Positions 5,062 through 10,512 of a DNA stretch of 10,512 nucleotides are shown one piece after another. The stretch is from Acidobacteriota bacterium (lineage in GTDB: Bacteria > Acidobacteriota > Terriglobia > Acidoferrales > 2-02-FULL-67-57): positions 1 to 10,512 of the forward strand of contig JACQTG010000117.1 of the NCBI GenBank assembly GCA_016210895.1. The letters are read 5' to 3'. The translations under genes and the position numbers were made by a program. Under the pieces are notes generated by a model. That model worked only from the letters and a program-made list of their open reading frames with translations, did no database searches and was not told the origin of the DNA. The stretch's first letter is position 1, and every line of letters starts with the position of its first letter.

Positions 5062-7617
5062 TTGTTCATTCGCTCCTGCCTTGGGATTCGTCGCTGGCAG
5101 CTAGGGTTCGCCGTTGCTCTTCTCTGTGTTTTTTCCTGTGCTGCCACTGGCCGCGCGGGCCCCGATTACTATGCCCTGCTGATTCGCTCCCTCCCGCAGG
5201 CCCAACCCACGGCCAGTGGAACGTCGGAGCAGGTGCTCCTGGAGGCCGTCAGGCTGAACGGCAAGGAGTTTCTCTACCGGCTGGCCCGGGACGCCGCCCT
5301 GACCAAGAGCCAGTACGAAAAACTGGCCTCACTGCCGTTTGCCGAGGTCTATTTCTTTCGCGTCGCCAACGGCCGCCTGAGCGTGCGCACCCGCCTGCGC
5401 AACGAGCTCCTGGCCCTGCCCGCCACTCATAAGAACTGGCCCCGCGGCTCACTCGACCCGGCCGCCGTAGGCCGCGGTTCGATTCTCTCCGGGCGCGAGG
5501 TGGCGAACCGCCGACCTTTTTCCGCCCGCCTGCAGGAAGGGTGGATTGTTTACCTTTTTCCCGCGCGTCCCGGAGAGGACGCCGTCGCCTTCGCCCTGGC
5601 CGAGACCCAGAACAGCCAGGCAGCCTGGGAAGGCTTCCTCGAACGGTTCGCCGCCAGCGCGCAGGCAGCGGCGGCCCGCCAGGCGCTCGCCGATATTTAT
5701 CTGGGGCAGATGCGCGCCACTCTGGAGCGCTTCCAGGCGGGGTTGCGCGACAAAACCCGAGGCTATTCCCACTTGGGCGAGGCGCGGCAGTGGTTTGACC
5801 GCGCGCGCGCTCTGAATCTGAACACGGCCGCCGTGGCCGAGGCCGAAGCGGCGCTGGCGAAGGCCGAAGCCGAGACGACCGGCCGCCTGCGCCAGGCGCG
5901 GCAGTTGGCCGAACAGGCCGATTTCATCGCCGCCCAGCAGGCGCTCGACCCCATCTTGCATTTCCGCGAGGAATTCCCAGAACTGGCGGCCGAACTCGAG
6001 GCCATCCGCCAGCTCGCCGCCCAACATCACCTCGCCCAGGCGCGCACGCGCCTGGCGCAGAACCAGTTCGACCTCGCCCAGCAAGAGCTCGCCACCGCGG
6101 CTGCCTACGAGCCGCTCGATGAGATCCCTCCGCTGCGGGAGCAGATCGAGCTGCAGCGCGCCGCCTACCTGCGCCAGCAGGAAATCCGCGCCGACCAAGC
6201 GCGCGTCCAACAGGCCATCGCCCGCAACGATTACGCCACTGCCTTCGACCTGCTCGCGCCGCTGGCGCGCCGCTATCCGGGCGAGGCCAAACTGCAGGAG
6301 AGTTTCCGCACGCTCCAGCGGCTCTACCGCTCCGCCTTGCTCGCCGAAGCGGTGAAGGTGGAGAAGCTGCACGCGCCGATTCGTGGGCCGGCGGATGAGG
6401 AAATGCTGCTCAAGCTGCACGGGCGGCTGGCGTCGCTGGCCGAGTTTGACGCCTCGACCGAGCTGGCTGTCTGGCGCGACCGCCTGGGCACCTACCTCGC
6501 TGACCACTACCGCCAGCGGGCCCGGACCCTGGCCCCCTCCACGAGCCCCGAACTTAGCCCGCTCGCCTTTGCCTTCCTCCAGCAGGCCTATCACTTCGCG
6601 CTGAACAAGGCGGAACTGACGCAGCTCTCCGACTGGCGCGAGCGCCTGGAGCGCGAGCAGGGAATTCGCGTGGCGCTGAACTTCCGCGACCTCACCCCCG
6701 AGGCCGGCGGCCAGTACCTGCTGGCAGAGCTTTCGGCCGGCGTCAGCGCCGCCATCCAAAAGTCCAGCCTGCCCCACGTCAAGATCCTCGAGGCGGGCCG
6801 GAGCGACACCTTGACGCCGACGCTCGAGTTCATTGTCGAGTTGCTGCACGCCTCAGTGCGCGATGAGGCGGAGCCCGAGACCTTGAAATCCGAGTACTCC
6901 GCCGGTTTTCGCCAGGTGCCCAACCCAGCCTGGCGCGACGCCAAGGCGACCTACGACCGCAGCGTGGAAAGCTTCGAGCAGGTGCGCGCGCAGGTGGAGC
7001 AGAATCGTCGCAAGAAGAAGTACTCGGAACAAGAACGCCGAGCCGACGATCAGGCGCTGGCCCGCGCCCAGGCGGAACTGAAGCAGGCCAAGGAGGCGCT
7101 CGACGCCCAGCCGGCGTTCATCGAGCAGGAAGACATTCGCCCCTATGAGTTCACCCGGCGCACCGTGACCCGCACCGCCCAGATGCGGCTCAGCTACCGC
7201 TGGGTGCACACCCGGACCGGCGTGCGCGAAGTGCAGCAGATTCTGGAGGAGCGCGAGCCAGCGCGCGACGTCGAAGTCACCGGCATCAACGCGGGCGACA
7301 AACACGGCCACCGCAACCAGCCGCCCAACCTGCCCGACGCCGAAACCATGCGCGGGCGTGTTCTGCGCAAGGTCCAGGAGCGGTTGGCCGAGCTGGCCGT
7401 CAGCTATCTGAAAGCCTTCATCGGTCGCGATTTCGAGCAGGCGCAGCAGAAGGCGGCGCGCCGCGAGTCCCAGGCGGCCGCGGAAGACTACCTCCGCTTC
7501 CTCTACAACAGCCCCGCCGATGACCCGCGCCGTCAGCAGGCGCTGGAGTTCTTGCAACGGGAGTTTCGTTTGGTGGCGTTGGGCGGCTGGCTGGTCGGCC
7601 CGCGGGAGAGCTACTGA
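5062..7617 (+). CDS. Large exported helical-repeat protein of unknown function
   Basis: 851 residues from TTG, with GGAG (5050-5053) 8 bases upstream. Residues 1-33 are a signal peptide: basic IRRWQ, a hydrophobic GFAVALLCVF core and a possible cleavage near GRA-G32/33. V23-F-S-C26 is a weak lipobox, so lipidation is uncertain. Residues about 35-180 mix strands and helices. Residues about 185-530 are almost entirely helical, Ala/Leu/Gln/Glu-rich and TPR-like (for example AARQALADIYLGQ, ARQLAEQADFIAAQQALDPI, LAQNQFDLAQQELATAA). Residues about 540-600 form a more globular segment. A charged coiled-coil stretch follows (about 625-685, with the basic cluster RRKKK at 649-653). Then comes a beta-rich part, YEFTRRTVTRTAQMRLSYRW (695-714), and a Gly/Asn-rich turn region, GINAGDKHGHRNQPPNLPDA (741-760). 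The end is helical. No enzymatic motif is recognised. A periplasmic or envelope scaffold role is plausible. It converges with the cyclase-kinase gene 15 bases away. The 5' start is less certain than the rest. Confidence 0.8.
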   Translation: MFIRSCLGIRRWQLGFAVALLCVFSCAATGRAGPDYYALLIRSLPQAQPTASGTSEQVLLEAVRLNGKEFLYRLARDAALTKSQYEKLASLPFAEVYFFRVANGRLSVRTRLRNELLALPATHKNWPRGSLDPAAVGRGSILSGREVANRRPFSARLQEGWIVYLFPARPGEDAVAFALAETQNSQAAWEGFLERFAASAQAAAARQALADIYLGQMRATLERFQAGLRDKTRGYSHLGEARQWFDRARALNLNTAAVAEAEAALAKAEAETTGRLRQARQLAEQADFIAAQQALDPILHFREEFPELAAELEAIRQLAAQHHLAQARTRLAQNQFDLAQQELATAAAYEPLDEIPPLREQIELQRAAYLRQQEIRADQARVQQAIARNDYATAFDLLAPLARRYPGEAKLQESFRTLQRLYRSALLAEAVKVEKLHAPIRGPADEEMLLKLHGRLASLAEFDASTELAVWRDRLGTYLADHYRQRARTLAPSTSPELSPLAFAFLQQAYHFALNKAELTQLSDWRERLEREQGIRVALNFRDLTPEAGGQYLLAELSAGVSAAIQKSSLPHVKILEAGRSDTLTPTLEFIVELLHASVRDEAEPETLKSEYSAGFRQVPNPAWRDAKATYDRSVESFEQVRAQVEQNRRKKKYSEQERRADDQALARAQAELKQAKEALDAQPAFIEQEDIRPYEFTRRTVTRTAQMRLSYRWVHTRTGVREVQQILEEREPARDVEVTGINAGDKHGHRNQPPNLPDAETMRGRVLRKVQERLAELAVSYLKAFIGRDFEQAQQKAARRESQAAAEDYLRFLYNSPADDPRRQQALEFLQREFRLVALGGWLVGPRESY

Positions 7618-7632
7618 GTTCAGGCTGGCCGG

Positions 7633-9873
7633 CTAGGGAGCTTCGCGCCCGCGGAGTGCCTGCATTTGGCGGACGCGCTCGAGTTCTTGCTGGGCGCGCT
7701 GGTTTTTGGGATCGATGCGCAGGAGCTGCTCCAGCGCAAAGATCGCCTCATCGTAGCGGCCGCTTCCTGCGTACCCCTCCGCCTGGAGAAACCAGCGATT
7801 GACTTCATCCTGCCGTTCGGCGCTCAGCGCCGGGGTGCGCGGCGCGCGCCGCCGCGTGGAAGTTTTCTTTTTCGTCTCCGCGGTCGCTTCCACTGACTTC
7901 TCTCCCGCAGCCTGACCCTCACTCGAGGCAGCTTGCCGCTTGTCGGCTGCCTCCACATTGGCTTGCGGCTTGGTCGGGGAGTTTGGCGGCACTGGCCCTG
8001 CACCCGCCTGCTGTGCACCGCTGCCGCTGCCCGTGGCGGAGTCCGCCGGGGTTGCGCCGACAGGTGCGTTGAGGGAGGGCTCATTAGGGAGCGAGGTGCC
8101 CACTGACGAGGGCGTTTCGACTGCGGGTCCGCCCGGGGCAGGGCTCGTCTCGCCCATTGCCTGACTGACCGCCTCCCGCACCCAGGGCCAATAGGAGAGC
8201 AAGTCCTGCTGCCAAGTGACGTAGGCGAGTCCCGCCCACAGAACGGGGGCCGCGAGCGCGCCCACCAGCCGCCGTCGGCCGCTGACGACTCGAGGCCTAG
8301 CCACAGGTGCCGGCGGGACCACCGCCGGCGCGGCAGCGGGTTCCTTTGGTGCGGCCACCGCGTGACTTGCCTCAACGGTTTTTCCCTTGCCGGTGCGGAA
8401 GGCGTAGAGGTCGGCCTCGAGCTCCTGGCAGCTCTGGTAGCGCTTGAACGGGTCTTTGGCCAGGGCTTTGCGCACGATGGCTTCCACGGCCGGGTCAATT
8501 CCGGGTTCGATGACGCGCAGCGGGATGGGGTCATCGTGGACAATCTTGTGCACGATGGCGGTGGGGGTGTTGCCCGGGAAGGCTTTTTCGCCGGTCAGCA
8601 ACTCGTAGGCGATGGCGCCCAGGGAAAAGATATCGGAGCGGCGGTCGACGCGCCCGCCTTGGGCCTGCTCGGGCGACATATAGCTGGGCGTGCCCAGCAC
8701 CACGCCGGCCTTGGTTTCGCCCCCTTCGACGATTTTGGCCACGCCGAAGTCGACAATCTTGGCGATGCCTTCGCGGGCGATGATGATGTTGCTGGGCTTG
8801 AGGTCGCGGTGGACGATGCCACGCTCGTGGGCATAGCCCAGGCCGTCGCAGACCTGCTCGAGCAACAAGACGATCTGCGTGACCGGCAGGAGCGTGCGCT
8901 CCCCGATCATCTCCGAGAGGATCCGCCCCTTGACGAACTGCATCGCCAGATAGAACAGGCCTTCGGCTTCGCCGGCGTCGTACACGGTGATGATGTTCGG
9001 GTGTTCGAGCCGGCCGGCCGCGTGCGCTTCCTGGCGCAAGCGCTGGATCAACTCCTCCCGCTCGCTGCCGGAAGCATCCAGCCGCACCGTCTTCAACGCC
9101 ACCATGCGGCCTACTGTGGGATCGTAGGCCTTGTAGACTACTCCCATGGCGCCGCGGCCCAGTTCGTCCAAGATTTCGTACCGCCCCAGCACGCTGCGCG
9201 CCGCCCCCGGGCCGGCGTCGAGTTGCTGCCGCAGGCGCTGGTAGCGCGCCTCGGTGGTCCAGAGGACTTCGTAGATTTCTTCCGCCGCGCTCTTACCGTG
9301 GAAGATGGCCGAGCCGAGGGCGCGGCATTTGAGTTCGCGGTGTTTTTGCACCGCCTCGTAGATGCCGCGGGAGATCAGAATTTGCGCCGGGACACAGGCC
9401 TTGACGAAGCGAGCGGCGGTGTTGACCACGTCGCCGAAAACGTCCCGGGCCTTGACGAAGCCGCTGCCGAAGTTCAGCCCCACGCGAGTGTAAATGCGCT
9501 CGGCCTGCGGTCGGTCTTCGTTGTAGGAATCGAGCCGCTTTTGAATCTTGATGGCCGTGCGCACGGCCGCCACGGGAGAGCCAAACACCGCCAGCACGGC
9601 GTCGCCGATGGTCTTGATGACCGTGCCCTGTTCTTCTTCGATGGCGGGGAGCACCAGCTCGTGGTGCTGCTGGAGCATCATCAGGCCGGCGGTGTCGCCG
9701 TAGCGCTCGAAAAAGGTGGTGGAGCCGACCACGTCGGCAAACAGGACGGTAAACTGCGCCTTATGCCGCTGGAGCGCTGCGTCAATCTCACTCCGGGCGC
9801 GGAGCAGTTGGTCGATGTCGGTGTCGCCGCTGGAGGCTGCGACACCTCCGCCTTGTTTGCCCTCTTTGGCCAC
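7633..9873 (-). CDS. Fusion protein: class III nucleotide cyclase, Ser/Thr protein kinase, membrane helix, TPR
   Basis: 746 residues from GTG; GGGGAGGGG precedes the start on the minus strand. A short helix (17-39) leads into a class III cyclase domain (41-205). All six catalytic positions align with the Rv1625c pattern as I recall it: metal Asp D47 (FADVVGST) and D91 (KTIGDAV), purine-binding K87 and D144 (DVFGDVVN), transition-state N151 and R155 (VNTAARF). K and D at the specificity positions favour ATP over GTP. Residues 230-495 are a Hanks-type kinase: Gly loop LGRGAMGVV (238-246), K261 (ALKTV), alpha-C Glu probably E282, HRDLKPSN (355-362, D357 catalytic), DFG (375-377), SPE in place of APE (400-402) and R478. 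After a Pro/Ala linker, RRR (533-535) precedes one hydrophobic helix (about 536-553), putting the catalytic domains in the cytoplasm. A long Ser/Pro/Ala-rich stretch (574-685) leads to a TPR-like pair of helices (about 690-735). The order cyclase before kinase in one chain is unusual. Substrates and signal are unknown. Confidence 0.93.
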   Translation of the reverse strand: MAKEGKQGGGVAASSGDTDIDQLLRARSEIDAALQRHKAQFTVLFADVVGSTTFFERYGDTAGLMMLQQHHELVLPAIEEEQGTVIKTIGDAVLAVFGSPVAAVRTAIKIQKRLDSYNEDRPQAERIYTRVGLNFGSGFVKARDVFGDVVNTAARFVKACVPAQILISRGIYEAVQKHRELKCRALGSAIFHGKSAAEEIYEVLWTTEARYQRLRQQLDAGPGAARSVLGRYEILDELGRGAMGVVYKAYDPTVGRMVALKTVRLDASGSEREELIQRLRQEAHAAGRLEHPNIITVYDAGEAEGLFYLAMQFVKGRILSEMIGERTLLPVTQIVLLLEQVCDGLGYAHERGIVHRDLKPSNIIIAREGIAKIVDFGVAKIVEGGETKAGVVLGTPSYMSPEQAQGGRVDRRSDIFSLGAIAYELLTGEKAFPGNTPTAIVHKIVHDDPIPLRVIEPGIDPAVEAIVRKALAKDPFKRYQSCQELEADLYAFRTGKGKTVEASHAVAAPKEPAAAPAVVPPAPVARPRVVSGRRRLVGALAAPVLWAGLAYVTWQQDLLSYWPWVREAVSQAMGETSPAPGGPAVETPSSVGTSLPNEPSLNAPVGATPADSATGSGSGAQQAGAGPVPPNSPTKPQANVEAADKRQAASSEGQAAGEKSVEATAETKKKTSTRRRAPRTPALSAERQDEVNRWFLQAEGYAGSGRYDEAIFALEQLLRIDPKNQRAQQELERVRQMQALRGREAP

Positions 9874-9910
9874 GGATTAGGTCCCCTCCCCGAACCGTAC
9901 AGGTGACCCT

Positions 9911-9919
9911 ATACTAGCA
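9911..9919 (-). promoter_or_regulatory. Extended -10 promoter element upstream of the cyclase-kinase gene
   Basis: On the minus strand TGC-TAGTAT (complement of 9911-9919) has the TGn extension directly before a -10-like hexamer matching TATAAT at 4 of 6. It is 37 bases upstream of the GTG start, giving a leader of about 30 bases that contains the GGGGAGGGG ribosome-binding region. No good -35 lies at 16-18 bases, as is usual for extended -10 promoters. Confidence 0.4.
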
Positions 9920-10014
9920 CATCCCTCCTAGGCAAGCGAAGCTGTGTGGATTTGATCCCCTCCCCACTCTCCTATTGTATGCGGCTCATACGCCAAGGGT
10001 TGTATGGGACCCCG

Positions 10015-10023
10015 TGCTACAAT
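10015..10023 (+). promoter_or_regulatory. Extended -10 promoter upstream of the SDR gene
   Basis: TGC-TACAAT (10015-10023) is a TGn-extended -10 with 5 of 6 matches to TATAAT. The expected transcription start, about 7 bases on, falls at 10030-10031, immediately before an ATG at 10032. TTGTAT at 10000-10005 is too close (12 bases) to serve as a -35. Confidence 0.5.
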
Positions 10024-10031
10024 CCGCTGCC

Positions 10032-10103
10032 ATGGCCTCGCAACCTCTTGACCCCGCGCGCCGCCTCGCTTCCACGGTCGGTCTTGGGGGGTCGGGGCTT
10101 TAG
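10032..10103 (+). CDS. Possible leaderless 23-codon ORF in the SDR leader
   Basis: ATG at 10032 opens a 23-codon frame (MASQPLDPARRLAS...) ending in TAG at 10101-10103. The -10 element ends 8 bases before the ATG, the spacing seen for leaderless genes, and no Shine-Dalgarno is present. The stop codon overlaps the loop of the first downstream hairpin. It could be a leader peptide whose translation affects the SDR transcript, the 5' remnant of a longer gene cut by an inserted repeat, or chance. There is no run of one amino acid of the classical attenuator type. Confidence 0.3.
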   Translation: MASQPLDPARRLASTVGLGGSGL

Positions 10104-10110
10104 CCTCGAC
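10091..10110 (+). repeat. REP-like palindrome 1
   Basis: GTCGGGGC (10091-10098) and GCCTCGAC (10103-10110) pair over 8 positions with one G-T wobble around the loop TTTA. GC-rich palindromes of this shape are common dispersed intergenic repeats (REP type) in high-GC bacteria; the copy number here cannot be seen from one window. Confidence 0.5.
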
Positions 10111-10138
10111 ATTGAGGTTGGCTCTTTTTGGGTGGGTA

Positions 10139-10155
10139 GCCCCGCAGAGCGGGGC
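10139..10155 (+). repeat. REP-like palindrome 2
   Basis: GCCCCGC (10139-10145) and GCGGGGC (10149-10155) form a perfect 7-bp stem with the triloop AGA. It lies 28 bases after palindrome 1. The pair in tandem may be one compound REP-type repeat or part of a structured leader. Confidence 0.5.
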
Positions 10156-10182
10156 GGGTGGGATAGTCCCCCGGAGGATGCA

Positions 10183-10512
10183 ATGTCTTCTGAATTCTTC
10201 AACCCCGAACTGGCAGCCCGCCACGCGAAATTCGACTTTGACTTTCCCGAACGGGCGTTGGCCGGGCGGGTCATCCTCATGCCAGGGGGCAGTGGGGGGC
10301 TAGGTGCGGCGTTGACCGCGCTGCTGGCGCGCGAGGGCGCCCGGGTCGTGGTCGGCTACGGCAGCAACCGCGAGCGGGCCGAGCGACTTGCCCAGACGCT
10401 GAACCGCCAGGGCCCGGGCCAAGTGCTTTGTAGTGAAGGGGATCTGCGGGAGGCAGCGGCCCGCGAGCGCTTGTTTGCCGAGGCTCTGCGGCTGACGGGC
10501 GAGGTTTATGGC
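10183..10512 (+). CDS. SDR-family oxidoreductase, 3' end cut off by the window
   Basis: The first 110 residues are visible and the frame is open to the window end. ATG at 10183 has GGAGG (10173-10177) 5 bases upstream; the ATG at 10178 is out of frame. After about 28 residues of N-terminal extension, strand RVILM leads to the dinucleotide-binding loop PGGSGGLG (34-41), which matches the SDR motif TGxxxGxG except for Pro in place of Thr. The helix ALTALLAREG and strand ARVVVGYG follow. SNRERAERLAQ (61-71) after the second strand resembles NADP(H)-preferring members such as FabG-type reductases. CSEGDL contains D87, the usual acidic residue contacting the adenine ring. The catalytic Ser-Tyr-Lys would lie beyond the window, so activity and substrate cannot be judged. 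The Thr-to-Pro change and the long N-terminus set it slightly apart from standard FabG. Confidence 0.88.
   Translation, partial: MSSEFFNPELAARHAKFDFDFPERALAGRVILMPGGSGGLGAALTALLAREGARVVVGYGSNRERAERLAQTLNRQGPGQVLCSEGDLREAAARERLFAEALRLTGEVYG

Larger units (their letters stand above)
9874..10182. other. 309-base intergenic region between divergent genes
   Basis: This non-coding stretch separates the cyclase-kinase gene (leftward) and the SDR gene (rightward). It holds extended -10 elements facing each way (about 9911-9919 minus, 10015-10023 plus), a possible 23-codon leaderless ORF (10032-10103), three consecutive stem-loops (10091-10110, 10139-10155, 10160-10170) and the SDR ribosome-binding site. 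Between 9925 and 9990 I see nothing definite. Confidence 0.6.

Noticed and set aside
3924..5147. A 407-codon open frame on the minus strand
   Set aside because: It runs antisense through the DUF72 gene, the HU promoter, the HU gene and its terminator. The plus-strand genes have clear family motifs.
5449..6849. A 466-codon open frame on the minus strand
   Set aside because: It is antisense to the exported helical-repeat protein, rich in Gly/Leu/Arg with no domain pattern, and is explained by GC-rich third positions.
8362..9906. A 514-codon open frame on the plus strand
   Set aside because: It lies antisense to the cyclase-kinase gene, whose motifs are unmistakable. The translation is low-complexity and matches nothing, an effect of high GC.
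10000..10005. TTGTAT as a -35 box for TACAAT at 10018
   Set aside because: The spacing is 12 bases, too short for sigma-70. The TGC extension of the -10 explains the promoter better.
10178..10180. ATG directly after GGAGG as the start of the SDR gene
   Set aside because: It is out of frame with the SDR reading frame and has no spacer. ATG at 10183 is in frame at proper distance.
1..10512. CRISPR array, insertion sequence or prophage genes
   Set aside because: No evenly spaced direct repeats, transposase, integrase or phage structural genes were seen.

Overview
The window is GC-rich (mostly about 65% by eye) and densely coded. It carries a bacterial tRNA, an HU protein, PilZ proteins, a eukaryotic-like Ser/Thr kinase with a TPR tail and a class III nucleotide cyclase. 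Gene content and protein style (PilZ proteins, TPR-tailed kinases, large exported helical proteins, NTR-like secreted proteins) suggest an acidobacterium-like soil or environmental bacterium. This is an inference from style only, because no rRNA or marker gene is present.

Layout. Bases 1-71 hold the 3' part of tRNA-Asn(GUU). A secreted protein gene (80-766) follows after only 8 bases and is clearly AT-richer than its neighbours. Next on the plus strand are a HEAT-like/PilZ protein (776-1468) and a NagD-like HAD phosphatase (1541-2302). The phosphatase converges on a minus-strand tandem-PilZ gene (2309-3244), which lies downstream of a 76-residue conserved-looking hypothetical (3388-3618). That small gene is divergent from a DUF72/YecE-type gene (3714-4418). 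An HU-family gene (4579-4872) stands alone with a well-formed promoter and an intrinsic terminator. A very large exported helical-repeat protein of unknown function (5062-7617) follows. It converges with a minus-strand gene (7633-9873) for a membrane protein fusing a class III cyclase, a Ser/Thr kinase, one membrane helix and a TPR. A 309-base intergenic region (9874-10182) has promoter-like elements facing both ways, a possible leaderless 23-codon ORF and consecutive hairpins. It precedes an SDR-type oxidoreductase gene cut off by the window end (10183-10512).

How the genes fit together. The recurrent theme is second-messenger and phospho-signalling. Three PilZ domains sit in two proteins: two domains keep both c-di-GMP-binding motifs and one has a degenerate second motif. 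Nearby is a single polypeptide with an apparently intact cyclase active site and an apparently intact kinase active site. No diguanylate cyclase or phosphodiesterase is present, so the c-di-GMP link is local only at the receptor level. The remaining genes (HU, HAD, DUF72, SDR) look like ordinary chromosomal genes. The least explained parts are the cyclase-kinase fusion, the exported 851-residue protein beside it, and the structured leader of the SDR gene.
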